NCBI GenBank assembly: GCA_943737045.1
Contig: CALSFV010000022.1
Coordinates: 1,160,501 to 1,224,500 of the forward strand
Reading direction: 5' to 3'
From: Parapristionchus giblindavisi
Lineage: Eukaryota; Nematoda; Chromadorea; Rhabditida; Diplogasteridae
DNA length: 64,000 nucleotides
Each line of letters starts with the position of its first letter. Position 1 is the stretch's first letter. The notes beneath the pieces were generated by a model, which was not told the DNA's origin, ran no database searches, and saw only the letters and a list, made by a program, of their open reading frames with translations. The translations under genes and the position numbers were made by a program. Shown piece after piece: positions 1 to 13,118 of this stretch.

Positions 1-849
1 TGAGATGAAAAGCAGAGAGTATTACTGTAGGTAACGCCAAGATCAGTGAATTGCTTCGCTACAGGAAGGGGAGTGTTATTGATCAAGAAATCGATATTTG
101 GATGACTTTTCCAATGCGCATAATAACTGTTTTGGAAAGTGAGATAGATAAACCCCATTGAGATGACCATTGTTGCAATCCGGAAAGAGCTGCTTGGAGG
201 GCGGATGTGTCAGATATAGAGTAATGTTAGACGTCATCTGCGTAGATAACACAGTGTACTGTAGATGAGAGTACATGTTGTAGATCACTAATGTACATGC
301 AGAAAAGCAGTGGACCGAGACAACTACCCTGTGGTACTCCTGATAGTACATTGAAAGGCTGGGATACGGTATCCCCTACAATAACAGATTGAGATCTATT
401 GGTAAGAAAAGAACGAATCCAATTAAGGAGGGACCCTTTAATACCCAAAAGCGAACATTTATGTAGAAGTAGATCAATAGGAATTGAATCAAAAGCTTTC
501 GAGAAATCAATGAATGCTACAGATATGAACTTGTTTTTGTCTAAAGCAGGGTACCAATGGGAGAAAGAGGAGAGTATGGCAGAAACACAAGATCGATTTG
601 GCGCAAAACCATGTTGACAGGGGGAGACTAGTTTATTATCGATTAGATGCTGCCAAAGTGCAGCGACAACTATCTTTTCAAATACTTTTGATGTGGAACA
701 CGTAAGTGAGATTGGTCGATAGGACAAGGCATTGTTTTTAGGCCCCTTTCGCTTGTATATGCCTTTGACATTGGCAGTTTGGCAAGATGAAGGTGAAGAT
801 CCGTGCAAAAGAAATCGATTGTAAATAATGGTAAGAGGGACACATATAT

Positions 850-2641
850 CACGCATGTCACCTAAGGATTGACCAAAATCGTCTGCTTTACTACACACTT
901 TTGAGTTGACCCCCTCTTTTCTCAACGGTTTTCGAAGGTCCTTGGGTAGGACATCTCTGAACCAGAGTAGCAAGGTTGGTAGATCAATCGTCTCTTCAGG
1001 AGCTCACGTCAAAGTTCGTCGTTGAGGCTCCTTCCGATGCGATTTTCTCGGCTCACAGGAGAGCTAGGAAAAAGTGATCAACAGATGAAATGTATAATTT
1101 CTCGAGTACTTTCAGATAAAAATGTGAAAATCCAACTTATGCTGTGTTCAGAACTTGGAAAATGCAAGAAAATGGTCGATTTTGGATCGAAAAAGACGGA
1201 TTTTTACGCTTTAAAAGTGATGAAACTCGTTGTTTCATGGAAAACAACTAACTTAGGTCATTTATAACGTATGCTACTGAAATAAATATCGGATCATCCT
1301 TTTTTGAGCACTTTAATCCGGAAATCAACGAAAATGGTGCGAAAAATCAACCTAGCGAGTCCATATTTAAAATGATCACTTATCATCAATAAAATGCGTA
1401 CCTAACACTGTTTGCGATCAATAAAGGTTGATATTAAACAAAAAAACCATTACAAATTGCTTAAATTCCTCGAAAGCGAGCATTTTCAGAGCATTTTCCG
1501 GCTGAACTTCTGAACAGCATTTTCCGCATTTTCGTGCATTTTCCAAGTTCTGAACACTGCATTATTGATTTTGTATTCCATACGGAATTGATTTTGTTCC
1601 ACAGTTCCGGGACCTATTTTGTTTTGGGCTCAATCGATAGAGCTCGTCAATAGCTTTCATTTAAGCCCTTGGGAGTCGATTTAAGTTGGCATTTGGCTGA
1701 ATGACGGCCAAAAAACTGAATTTGAATGCTGGTAGATCACTAATGAAAGCCGCGTATTGCTTTTATCTATTCGCCATTGTCGGTTAATTGACTGGATTGT
1801 CCTGTAATATACTGAAGAATGGGCTGACGATCAATCTGACGTCCAGTTCCGCCCAGTGGAAGGGCATCACAGATGATTACGTCGATTCAATCCAGCGAGA
1901 ACACTCTCGGGAATTCTTCGAGAAACATAGATCACTTGGCCAGAGATCCAGAGAGCTCTAAATGGAACTTTCTCTCATATCTGCAGCATTCATCGGTCAA
2001 TCCGTACCAGGAACCATCGGAATGGACCAATTTCGCTGGTTTGGCCGCAGCGAGAACAAAATGAACTTGGGTGAGCGATTCGACGTCAGATTGATCGTCA
2101 GCCCATTCTCCAGTATATTACAGGACAATCCAGTCAATTAACCGACAATGGCGAGTAGATAAAAGCAATACGCGGCTTTCATTAGTGATCTACCAGCATT
2201 CAAATTCAGTTTTTTGGCCATCATTCAGCCAAATGCCAACTTAAATCGACTCCCAAGGGCTTAAATGAAAGCTATTGACGAGCTCTATCGATTGAGCCCA
2301 AAACAAAATAGGTCCCGGAACTGTGGAACAAAATCAATTCCGTATGGAATACAAAATCAATAAGTTGGATTTTCACATTTTTATCTGAAAGTACTCGAGA
2401 AATTATACATTTCATCTGTTGATCACTTTTTCCTAGCTCTCCTGTGAGCCGAGAAAATCGCATCGGAAGGAGCCTCAACGACGAACTTTGACGTGAGCTC
2501 CTGGAGAGACGATTGATCTACCAACCTTGCTACTCTGGTTCAGGGATGTCCTACCCAAGGACCATCGAAAACCGTGGAGAAAAGAGGGGGTCAACTCAAA
2601 AGTGTGTAGTGGAATCAGTCAATCCTTAACTGACATGCGTG
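850..2641. mobile_element. Palindromic (foldback) element inside the LINE, 4-bp ATAT duplication
   Basis: The left arm from 850 and the right arm ending at 2641 are reverse complements over most of their length (compare 850-1139 with 2355-2641, and 1562-1830 with 2090-2350). ATAT at 846-849 and 2642-2645 is the probable target duplication. The arms differ by a 422-bp insertion present only in the left arm. No transposase is visible, so it is non-autonomous. Confidence 0.85.
1140..1561. mobile_element. MITE with 3-bp TTA duplication, possibly Harbinger-like
   Basis: Ends TGCTGTGTTCAGAACTTGG and CCAAGTTCTGAACACTGCA are inverted repeats with one mismatch. TTA flanks both sides (1137-1139 and 1562-1564). 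The opposite arm of the host palindrome, near 2355-2365, carries the uninterrupted sequence caacttattgattttg, so the insertion boundaries are seen directly. A 3-bp TWA target is typical of PIF/Harbinger; the superfamily is inferred from that alone. Confidence 0.8.
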
Positions 2642-4099
2642 ATATGGTCTGATGTGTGCTTAAGAAATATATATGGTATGATATCGGGAGAGGAGGAGTT
2701 ACGAGCAGGCAAAAAGCGTTAAAGTTTAGATATAGTAATAGGGTGGATGTCTATATAGTCAATGGTTCTATTAGAAGAGAGCGAGAAAGTATCAGGCGTA
2801 CGATAAGAATTGCTATTAAATGATTGCAAGAAATGACGAGCCAATTCATTAGCCTTTAAATGGTCAGTGGTGCAATGCGAACCATCAGGAGATACAAGAG
2901 TAGGAAGCGATAGAGATTGATGCATAGAATGAGCGAAGATTATGAGATCGTAATAGAAATTTTTCTTTATTCTTACGGGTTTGTGTAATGCACTTTCTAA
3001 GCGAAGAACTAGTGCGGAGATAAGGTGATAAACCTATAGATGTGCGCATTCTGTATAGAGACCTACATTTTGACAGCAATCTACGAGCTTTGGGCGAGAA
3101 TTTAAGAAGTTTGTTGGATACAGATCTATAGGGTACATTGCGATCAATAATAGATGATATGGTGTCCACAAAAATAGTATAGATTACGGTGGCATCAGTG
3201 TGATTAGAGAACAGAGAATTCAAATCAATCGAGTCTATTTCGAAATTTACATTGTTCCAGTCTACATTTGCATAGTTACGGCGGTTTAGGTTTCGTGAGA
3301 GAGCTAGACTAAAGCGTACGATGGAATGATCTAAAGATGGGAGAGGAGCTTCTACAAACGAGGATGATATTATGGAAGGATGAGAAGTTAAGAGTAGATC
3401 AAGGATATGGTTGCCTCTAGTTGGATCGATAATCAATTGTGTAAGAGATGAAGAGATAGAGAAGTGAAGGAGGGCTGACGATGGATGTGATATGGAAAGA
3501 GAAGGAACGGATAAAGATGGCCAATCTACTTCCTTACAGTTTAAATCACCAGTTATAATATAGATATTTGCAATTATATTAAATTGTGTTAGGATTTGAA
3601 CGATAGAGTACGAAAATTGAGAGAGCAATTCTTAATTTTATCTTCGCATTTCGCAATGGCAGGGTCGGTTTCTACACATTTTACATCACATTTAGACCGC
3701 GCAATGGAGAAATAGAAACAAATTAAGAAATAGCGAGTGGTGAATGATAGTGAGTTTAAGGCACCGGCTCAGTAAGATTCGAGGGTTGTGCCAGTGACCC
3801 AGTACATCGACCTCACCGATTTGGCCCAAAATTTTTTAGGGATACCCCCATGGGACCCAGCTCAAAGTGGGTATTCATTTGGCCTGGTTCATTCAAACAC
3901 AGATATGGCGGGTTTTCGAATTTTGAAAACTCGATTTTCACCGAAAAAAATGGAGCGACCTAGGACCAATATTGTGTCGATTAATTATAAGTAGAAATAG
4001 ACAACAAAAATGGCTATACGATGGTCCACAGATCCGATCGCAAACTGATTTTTTTACCTCCACAAAGTATTCTAAAATTACCCCCTCTGTTCTTCTTGC

Positions 4100-4745
4100 T
4101 TTGGAAGAATAAAATAAATGAGATCAAAAAATCATGATGATCTATGTTTTCAGCACTAATTGTTGCTTTAGCACTCACTCCATGATGACTACACCTCTAC
4201 ATCGTATTTGTGATAGTGCTTTCCATTTTGGCCTTTTTGTATACTTAAAGGAAAGAAGTGAGAGAGAGTATAAAGTCTACCTATCTTTTACGTCTATTCC
4301 TTCTCTCTTCTCTCTTATCCTATCTAATTATTGATATCGTCTCTCATCTCGCCATGTCCGACCACCTATGCGAGTAGTATATACATTTCGTTTGTTTATT
4401 TTTCCTTTCCATTAGCTCCCACCATTCCACATAAATTAGTCGTCGTTGTCTCTCCCAGTAGACCCTTGGTCTTGGTTATTCTCAAGGACGACATCTATCA
4501 GCAGCCTCACCACATACACTATCCTCCACTTGTACAGCCTCGCACATGCACGTATCCTCACTGCACACTTCCCGAGCCTCGTCTAAGAGAGGGACCATTG
4601 TGTCCTGGGAGAGTCCCTTCCAACCCTCGCATACCATCCGACCAAGTCCCCTATGCAAATCCATATCAGTCAGACATATTTTTGATATTTTTGAAACCTT
4701 ATCTCTCGTTACCATCATTTGTCTCGTTTCGTGCATACGCACGAT
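4100..4745. other. Unique segment inside the family 2 palindrome
   Basis: This stretch has no counterpart in the sister copy at 15.8-17.4 kb. It contains open frames on both strands (4331-4747 plus, 4482-4742 minus), neither with a motif I recognise. The plus-strand frame is Pro/Ser/Tyr-rich and unconvincing as protein. It may be host DNA picked up by the element, or a decayed older repeat. Confidence 0.35.
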
Positions 4746-4926
4746 GATAAAATATATATATATATTATTTACAATTTTAAAACAAAAAAGTGCAGTCCAA
4801 TTTTTGCCTCATCTTATAGAGCAAAAAATTCCGCGTAGTACAAGGGAAAAAAAATCAAAAATCGAAGAGTACCTATTTTGAGATAAATGGACCTGAAGTT
4901 TACCCGAAAATATTTTTGCTTTCAAA

Positions 4927-4937
4927 CCCCCCCCCCC
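4927..4937. repeat. Poly-C tract (11 C)
   Basis: Homopolymer at a site that recurs in the other copies of the same inner block, where the run is 2 to 21 bases long. Confidence 0.9.
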
Positions 4938-5896
4938 TCATCTTTGTACTCATATTGAAGAGCTCGTCGAGTAAAACAACTTTCGTGTTGAGCATTTTGA
5001 TTGAAACGCATGCATAAGAGAAATACATGAGTTTAATTTATTCACACGGTTTTTCAGACAAGTTTGAGTAAAACAATAGTAAAATATTTTTTGTGCACAA
5101 AATGCTTTCGCCTATATTGTAGAACTCAAAAATCCATACTTAGTTTGTTGCTTCACGAAAAAAAATTTTAGTCCCCTATGCTGAAAAATAAGGATTCGAA
5201 ATGGTCTTGAAAAAAGTTGTCGGATCCTTGTCATGTTTGTACTCATTTTAAAGAACTCGTCGAGCACGTCATTTTTCATGTTGGTCATATTCTATGAAAG
5301 TCGTATGTTCTCAAGATACAAGCGATCGAAATGATTTGGATCCAATAAATCATAATTCATGTATTTCTCTTGTACACACTACTCGACGAGCTCTTCAATA
5401 TGTGTACAAACATGAGGGGGTTTAAAAGCAAAACTATTTTCGGGTCGTCTTCAGGTTCATTTATCTCAAAACACGGGTCGATCGATTTTTGATTTTTTTT
5501 GCCTCATTCGACGCGGAATTTTTTGCTCTATAAGATGAGGCAAAAATTGGACTGCACTTTTTTGTTTTAAAATTTTAATTAATTTTCGAATGTTTTGAGA
5601 AGGTAAAAAAATCAGTTTGCGATCGGATTTCCGGACCGTCGTATAGCCAGTTTTTGTTGTATATTTATACTTATAATTAATCGACACAAATATTGGTCCT
5701 AGGTTGCTCCATTTTTTTTGGTGAAAATCGAGTTTTCAAATTTCGATAACCCACCACTGTATTTCAAGGAACCAGCCGAAATGAATACCCATTTTGTGAT
5801 GGGGGCCCATAGGGGTATCCATGAAACATTTTTTGTGCCAAATCGGTGAGGTCGATGTCCGGCACTTCCTGGAATCTCACTGAGCCGATGTCTTAA

Positions 5897-6702
5897 TGCA
5901 AATTTTCCCCGGGCCAAAAATCAGTAAAGTGCCGAAGTTACGACAGCGTTTAAAGAAGGGGACCCTCGAGTTTGCATGAATGACTTCGACAACGATTAAC
6001 ATGGAGAATAATGTTCATATTATTACACTTATTATTATTATATTATATTATTATATTACATATTATTATATTACACCTTCAATAGTCATCGGTAGTGTCA
6101 TCACCACGCAAAAATTAACTCAGTTAATTACAACAACACACCATGGAAATATTCCTTGATAAATTCTCTACATTGAAAGATCAGCTAGATTGTTTTCCTG
6201 GCTCAAAAATTATAAAAAGATGAAAACGCGTCCCATTACTTTACGCCGATACTGTACATTCATTTATAATGAAGTAATTCATTATGTGGTACAGTTCAAT
6301 CAAAATTCAAGCAATATTGGATGGATTTCTTTCTGATGGTATGTAGAATAGCTTTTGCTATCTTTCTGTCTTCACGAAAATATTCGAGTAACTTCACTTT
6401 TAAATTGATAATATTAATAGATGCACAAGAATAAGTATGCAAATGTAAATTTTAAAATAAATATGTTAGCTAACAATGTGTCATTTTGTGGCTCAATTGG
6501 TAGGATCTTTGGCTGTGAGATTTCAAATTTGGTGATTTTTGAGTAAGGTTATTCGAGATTAAAATATTTCAATGATCTCGCGATAAAAGATAATAATGTT
6601 TATTATTCTCACAAATGTTGCTTGGCTCCCGCCAATTTGGTGAACTCGCGAGTCATCAACGAAAAAATAGGGAGAGCATTCTGAAGTAAAATGTTCCGTT
6701 AA
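5897..6702. other. Inter-element spacer
   Basis: Holds an ATT/TAT-rich simple stretch at about 6020-6072, a solo end of a TA-flanked element at 6074-6254, and AT-rich sequence with no convincing gene. Confidence 0.6.
6074..6254. mobile_element. Solo right end of a TA-target palindromic element
   Basis: Matches the right ends of the elements at 11,163-12,476 and 29,646-31,074, including the terminal block ending gccgatactg followed by TA. The left arm is missing. Confidence 0.7.
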
Positions 6703-8906
6703 GAGACCGGCTCGGTAAGACTCGAGCATGGTCCGGACATTCGCCAAGACTTTCGATCTGGGCCTCAATACTTTCATCATAGACACATACCGGGGGGAGA
6801 CCGATGAAAGTTATAGTGAAAATGCCCTTGGGCTCAAACCCGGCTCACATATGTTTCATAAATTAAAAAATTGAAAAATTCATAACTTTTCAATCGTGAT
6901 AGCTAGGACTTTTATTTCTTTTTATTGGTGAATAAAATGTCATGCACTGTTGTAAACACTCCTGAACAATAATATCATATCGTTCTGAATATGTTTTTTC
7001 GTGATTGATTTTCAGATTCTTCTTCTTCTATCCTCGTTGAAGAGATACTGCAAGAAATGCCATAGTGTATATTGTAGCTCTGACGATTATGTACATGGTG
7101 GCCACATTCCCTTGGTCAGCCAGTTTGTCATAAGCCTCGAAAATTGCAACTGAATGTGAGATATGTGTAAATTGCAAAAATCGAAAATTAAATTTCTTGA
7201 AATTCGCAAGAGTGAGAGGTAGCTGTATTATGTCATTTTACTCGTAGTGATGCGCGTAAATAGGAATAATATACAAATAGACTCGGACTACATTTTTAAA
7301 AAATTTTTAGAAAAATAATTATTTTATTATTATTTTTTCAACTCCCACATTCAGTCGACCGTCAAGGCAAGTTGATTCATAGGGCGGATGGTGGCTGATG
7401 CATATCCGTTTGCGAAAACAACTGCCTCGTGAAGAATCGTCGTTTTGCAGATCTAGAATTTATTTATTAAACTATCAAACTTGAAAATGTATATGTTTCT
7501 TTGATATAAATCGGTTGGAAGGTAGCGTATTGCATCCAAAGCTGTACCATTTTAATCAGTAGGAGTAAACGCTATTGGATAACCGTCAACGCAGGAATCG
7601 CGAACTGATTTTTTTCAGTCAACTCATGATTTCCAACCATGACCCCGGGTTCATGGTTGGAATGGATGAGGTCAAAAAAATCATCATGATCTTAGACCAA
7701 ATACTATGTGGCATTATATCAACAGTGAGCCATCTTTTATTTTTATGGAAACTATAGTTCGAATAACCGTAATCTAGCTACCGTATCCTATAATAATGTG
7801 GTGAGATTCTCGGAAAATTCAGGTGCGTGCATTACTATTACGGTAATTCGAGTTATGGTATCCATAAAAATAATAGTTGGCTCACTGTTGATATAATGCC
7901 GTCTGGGATCATCATGAATTTTTCGACCTCAGCCATTCTCAACCATGAACCCGGGGTCATGGTTGAAAATCATGGGTCAACTGAAAAAAAGTTAGTTCGC
8001 GATTCCTGACGGTTACGGTATTGCAGTACAGTACACTAATACTGATAACAATGGTACAGCTTTGGTTGTCGTACGCCACCTTCCAACCGATTTATATCAA
8101 AGAAACATATAAATTTTCAAGTTTGATAGTTTAATAAATAAATTCTAGATCTGCGAAACGACGATTCTTCACGAGGCAGTTGTTTTCGCAAACGGACATG
8201 CATCAGCCACCATCCGCCCTATGAATCAACTTGCCTTGACGGTCGACTGAATGTGGGAGTTGAAAAAATAAAAATAAAATAATTATTTTTTTTAAATTTT
8301 TTAAAAGTGTAGTCCGAGTCTATTTGTATATTTTTCCTATTTACGCGCATCACTACGAGTAAAATGACATAATACAGCTACCTCTCACTCTTGCGAATTT
8401 CAAGAAATTTAATTTTCTATTTTTTCAATTTACACATATCTCACATTCAGTTGCAATTTTCGAGGCTTATGACAAACTGGCTGACCAAGGGAATGTGGCC
8501 ACCATGTACATAATCGTCAGAGCTACAATATACACTATGGCATTTCTTGCAGTATCTCTTCAACGAGGATAGAAGAAGAAGAATCTGAAAATCAATCACG
8601 AAAAAACATATTCAGAACGATATGATATTATTGTTCAGGAGTGTTTACAACAGTGCATGACATGTTATTCACCAATAAAAAGAAATAAAAGTCCTAGCTA
8701 TCACGATTGAAAAGTTATGAATTTTTCAATTTTTTAATTTATGAAACATATGTGAGCCGGGTTTGAGCCCAAGGGCATTTTCACTATAACTTTCATCGGT
8801 CTCCCCCCGGTATGTGTCTATGATGAAAGTATTGAGGCCCAGATCGAAGGTCTTGGCGAATGTCCGGCAGGGGGTCATAATGCTCGAGCCTTACCGAGCC
8901 GGCCTC
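6703..8906. mobile_element. Near-perfect palindrome with TTAA target, family 1 copy a
   Basis: Left end GAGACCGGCTCGGTAAG and right end, read inward, GAGGCCGGCTCGGTAAGG are flanked by TTAA (6699-6702, 8907-8910). The two arms are reverse complements almost to the centre near 7.8 kb, about 1.1 kb each. The right TTAA also forms the start of the next palindrome, so this copy inserted exactly at that element's edge. No coding capacity was recognised; the open frames at 7575-8009 are mirrored arm sequence. Confidence 0.88.
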
Positions 8907-9930
8907 TTAAAGGGAGAGTAACCTTTCTCAATATACGCGTTTAACTCGTGGGGGACTCTCAACACGGCGTTACAATGGTGGTAATAATCAAACACATTTA
9001 GTAAGTTTTGCATACATGGGTATGCAAAAGTTATTGAAAGCGTTCATATCACGGATCTCCTGTAAAATTATATGAAGCCATTGCACAGGAAAAAAATTTT
9101 TGGCCTCCGTTATTTTAGATAGTTGTTAAATGAAACATTTTTGGGCCAAAAACTAGCTTAACTGAGTGCATATAATCTGCATTTTCAAATTTTGTTTATT
9201 GAAATTTGCATATTTATGCAATTTTTTACTCTCAACTTCAAATGAATGTTTCTCGCTTCGTTTTTGAGAAAAATTTTTTTTCAAAATTTTTTTCAATCGG
9301 TTGCTAATGACCTCTACAAATAACTCAACTAAAGATATGGTCGGAAATGTTGTTCTTCATGTGTTATTGTATGAAAACTGTTTTTGTTTTGCTTAAAATA
9401 TGCGATGTTTCTCGAAAATGTTCTCTAAAGGATAAGAGTTTTATTGCAGATTCGGATTCCCCGTCCTCAAGTTATTGAAGTTATAATTATTGACCGTATA
9501 AAATACACTTGTTTATTTGGTACGAGAGTAGCCAATCACTCCCACAAGAGACTTTCTTGTTTTGCATGGTTCAGAAACTATGCCGATCTCTTTTATATAT
9601 AATATAGCGCGCGGCGAAGGTCAGCCGGGTTAGAGAGAGGCAGCGGAGAGACAATCGAGAGGCGGGGCGAGATGTAGAAGGCTACATCTCACTCGCCTCT
9701 CGATTGTGACTTCCGTTCGTTAGCACCATTTGTCATTTTCTTATGCAAGTGCATTTTATACGCACAATACTTTTTCGAATTCTCAACAACAATTATTTTT
9801 TATATATAAATCGAAACTGATTTTATTAACGATTTTCGCCTTTCTGGCTTGTTGCGACTTACAATTAAATACACCAGCTGTTCGTTAGCTGTATAACGAT
9901 GTTTTCCTTTTCAATTCACATTAAATCATA

Positions 9931-10839
9931 CAGTACCGTGCAAAAGTCCGGCCCCAAAATTTGAATCGCTATATCTTTCTTCGTACTTGACCGATCGGCC
10001 CCCGGTATGTTTTATTAAATAGTGTAACCATTGGAGAAAATTTTATGTTATTGATTATTACCTATGATGATGAAATGATTTCATCATTATTGAAATGCCG
10101 AGGTGCGATCGTAAAAATAGGTTTATTCTCAGGTAGATTTTTTCTATTAGTCCAATTTTATTATGAGGAACGAACAACTATCGTTGAACTTTTTAAGCCA
10201 CTGTCACTTTGACTGTCAATGGTATTTTTATGGGCAAAGTCGTAATTGAACTCCTGTAATCTCGCCACTTTGTAGATGTGTTAGGTAGATGTTTGGGAAC
10301 ACCATACCAGATTTTTAGATTTTTAGAAAAACCGGCTGGGAAATACCGTATGCCCAAAAAATGGTATGGGATTTTTTTCGAATTTTCTCTTCAAGAAGCG
10401 GAATCCTTCTGAAATTGGCATGGTGGTGCCCTATGACCATGTGATAATACTTGTTGAATCTGAGGCCCGTAGCTCAACTACAGACTGAGTTATGACATTT
10501 TTACGAAATTTTGATGGGTCAGGGGAAATTAGCTAATTCCTCGGAGCGATATGTAAGCAACGTGGTTAATGGCTTAAAACGTTCACCGATAGTTGTTCGT
10601 TCCTCATAAAAAAATTGGAATAATAGAAAAAATCTACCTGAGAATAAACCTATTTTTACGATCGCACCTCGGCATTTCAATAATGATGAAATCATTTCAT
10701 CATCATAGGTAATAATCAATAACATAAAATTTTCTCCAATGGTTACACTATTTAATAAAACATACCGAGGGCCGATCGGTCAAGTACGAAGAAAGTTATA
10801 GCGATTCAAATTTTGGGGCCGGACTTTTGCACGGTACTG
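9931..10839. mobile_element. TA-target palindromic element (Tc1/mariner-like ends)
   Basis: Ends CAGTACCGTGCAAAAGTCCG are perfect inverted repeats flanked by TA (9929-9930, 10,840-10,841). Arms of about 285 bp match in reverse complement (9931-10,210 and 10,560-10,839) around a 350-bp loop. The CAGT start, the AAAAGTC motif and the TA target resemble Tc1/mariner termini. No transposase. Confidence 0.88.
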
Positions 10840-11162
10840 TATATTCATCACATGAGATGAGAACATTCGAAATGGTTTATCTATGATATGATCTACAGTG
10901 ATTTCTCAGAGCTTTTCGAAGAAATTCTTGATTCACACAGTTTCTTCGACCATAATGATCAATAAACTAATATCTATAAATGATAAATAAGAACAGCGAA
11001 AATGAAATTGAAGAATAAAAAAAAGATCTTCCACGAAAGAATTAAAAGATCGTTAATAAAATCACTTTTCGATTCATATCTCAAAAATGGTTGTTGTTGA
11101 GAATTCGAACCACTAAGACAATATTTTCAGGTTGGTCGAGATACAGGGTAAATATGCTAATA

Positions 11163-12476
11163 TAGTATCGGCGCAAAGTCATGGGAAGCTTTTTATTTTT
11201 TTTATAACTCTTGAACCCTGAAAGCAATCAAGCTGATCTTTTGAGTCAATGTAGAGAATTTATCAAGGAATATTACCATGATGTGTTGGTGAAATTAACT
11301 TAGTTAATTTTTGCGTAGTGATGACGCTGCCGAAGTACACTTTTTTGAAAATTCCCATTGCTATAGTGAAAATCCTTGTTCTTCGGGAACACTGTGAGAG
11401 TGGAGACCCCCACTAGAGCTGTACAGTCAAACAATCCGGAATGGCTCCGACTCCGATGTCAAGCTGTAGCAGGGTTGCAACTTTGACCTCCAAAATTTAT
11501 AACACGGCTTCTAGATGTGATAACGGTCCGTTATAAGCGCCAAACTGATGCTAGTGGCGAGTGATGTTTATCACTGGAATATGGTATTCATAGCTCGTCA
11601 TTAGCCATCAGGGATTAAAAAAATTTTTGTTGGAAAGACTGATTTTGAGACCCTACCGTTCAGAGGGCAGGTCTTCGAAAAATGTGGTTTCTGCGCAAGC
11701 AGCTTTGCAATGTATCATATATTTATTTCCCTTATTTTGGTTTGGTTCCAATTCCTTTCAGACCCTCAGCAAATGTTATGCAGAGGTCTACTCGGTGCGC
11801 GCTCTTGCCCTTTCTCTCTTACTGCTCTCGCCCCAGGACCTATATTGATGAAATCTCTTAGTTTCAAAGTACCAATGCATGTTAGAGATGTTCACAAAAG
11901 TTTTTACACTATTGTTGAACTTCGATCTTTGATCTTTGGAATTTGATCTTTGATCGCTGCAACCGAGTAGACCTCTCTGAACGGTAGGGTCTCAAAATCA
12001 GTCCTCCCAAAAAAAATTTTTTAAGCCCTGAGGGCTAATGACGAGCTATGACTACCATATTCCTGGGATAAACATCACTCGCCACTAGCATCATTTTGGC
12101 GCTTAGAACGGGTCGTTATCACATCTAGAAGCCGAGTTATAAATTTTGGAGGTCAAAGTTGCAACCTTGCCACAGCTTGAAATCGTTGTCGGAGCCATTT
12201 CGGATTGTTTGACTGTACAGCCCTAGTGGGGGTCTCCACTCTCACAGTGTTCCCGAAGAACTGGGCTTTTCACTAAAGAAATGGGAATTTTCAAAAAAGT
12301 GTACTTCGGCAGCGTCATCACTACGCAAAAATTAACTAAGTTAATTTCACCAACACATCATGGTAATATTCCTTGATAAATTCTCTACATTGACTCAAAA
12401 GATCAGCTTGATTGCTTTCAGGGTTCAAGAGTTATAAAAAAAATAAAAAGCTTCCCATGACTTTACGCCGATACTG
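11163..12476. mobile_element. TA-target palindromic element, same family as 29.6-31.1 kb
   Basis: The ends near TAGTATCGGCGCAAAGTCAT and its complement are flanked by TA. The arms match in reverse complement through about 11,490 and from about 12,150. The core holds a further inverted block (11,645-11,700 against 11,965-12,000) containing ctaccgttcagaggg. Open frames at 11,627-11,946 are arm and loop sequence. Confidence 0.83.
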
Positions 12477-12532
12477 TAAGTACATTAACATAAGTTTGAG
12501 CTGATTTACAACCAAAAATGAAAAATGTGAGA

Positions 12533-12924
12533 AAATCGATATTGAAATTTGGTTTTCTGGGCTGATTCGAAAGTTCATGCTATCTCCTACACTAAAATAT
12601 CCAGATGGGTTCGTTAACTCCTGTAAACTATCGAGACAACGAACTGCTTTCCTATTTTCTTTTCTGGTTTTCATAATCACAGCAAAATATTTCAATCTTT
12701 CGACAAGAAAAAAATCAGCAAAAGAAAATTGTTTCAAAGGGGATCGAACCCGTGGCAACCAAAAGTGAACGTGGACACCTTATCCACTACACTACGGAAG
12801 TTGATGTTTTGATTGCTGAGAGATGAGCTAATGAACCCATCGGGATAGTTTAGTGTAGGAGACCTTGCAAACTTTCGAATCGAACAGCCAGCCCAGAAAG
12901 CCAAATTTCAAAATCGATTTTCCC
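12533..12924. mobile_element. Small palindrome with a tRNA-like loop
   Basis: 12,533-12,610 and 12,830-12,924 are imperfect reverse complements (gattcgaaagttcatgctat against its mirrored partner). The loop contains a tRNA-like sequence on the minus strand. Target duplication not resolved. Confidence 0.65.
12733..12802 (-). other. tRNA-derived sequence (A box and B box, not an intact tRNA)
   Basis: On the minus strand, TAGTGTAGTGG fits an RNA polymerase III A box and GGGTTCGATCCCC fits a B box/T arm, at tRNA-like spacing. The seven bases on each side do not pair as an acceptor stem, so a working tRNA is unlikely. Confidence 0.55.
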
Positions 12925-13118
12925 GAAGCTCAGGTCGATTAGGCACTGTCTAAAAACCGATTTGCGATCGGCATATATAACTAATTTTAGTCACACTATT
13001 TACATCTCATAAGGTCAGGCCAAATTGAGACCATTCCCTTGTTAGTTGAGTTTTTTGTAGACGAGGTCGTTAGCAACAGTCATTCATTAGGAGGTCAAAA
13101 CCGAAGCGAGTCACATTC

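Larger units (their letters stand above)
1..3750 (-). pseudogene. Broken non-LTR retrotransposon (Jockey/CR1-like LINE)
   Basis: Reads on the minus strand, 5' end near 3.75 kb. The 3628-2885 part holds the C-terminal half of an endonuclease domain (GDLNCKEVDW, then a DPTRGNHILDLLLTS stretch) and the linker before the polymerase. The 973-227 part holds reverse transcriptase motifs in order: YRPISLT, FIDFSKAFD, SGVPQGSCLGPLLF and the catalytic YADD. A stop follows YADDV directly, and at least one more frameshift lies below position 200, so the copy is dead. A palindrome at 850-2641 splits it; without that insert the frame runs from LKHTSDHI to CVPLTIIYN, which is normal for this LINE region. 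The 3' end lies left of the window. Similarity to the Jockey/CR1 group is by motif reading only. Confidence 0.85.
3760..5892. mobile_element. Palindromic element with TTAA target, family 2 copy a
   Basis: Inverted ends begin GGCACCGGCTCAGTAAGATTC on the left; the right end, read inward, is GACATCGGCTCAGTGAGATT. Both are flanked by TTAA (3756-3759 and 5893-5896). Arms 3760-4085 and 5575-5892 share long blocks with a second copy at 15,774-17,421. The inner part contains repeats of a block with the motif gagctcgtcgag in both orientations. No transposase was seen. TTAA is the piggyBac target and is also used by palindromic repeats in C. elegans; assignment to either is inference. Confidence 0.85.

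Noticed and set aside
4331..4747. 138-codon plus-strand ORF
   Set aside because: Low-complexity Pro/Ser/Tyr composition, no motif, no splice context, and a competing antisense frame.
11627..11946. Two overlapping plus-strand ORFs with a relative at 30,110-30,313
   Set aside because: The recurrence comes from the shared palindrome family; the frame is not kept beyond arm identity.
12733..12802. Functional tRNA gene on the minus strand
   Set aside because: A and B boxes are present but the acceptor stem does not pair; it is tRNA-derived at most. The sequence at 40,325-40,378 was rejected for the same reason.
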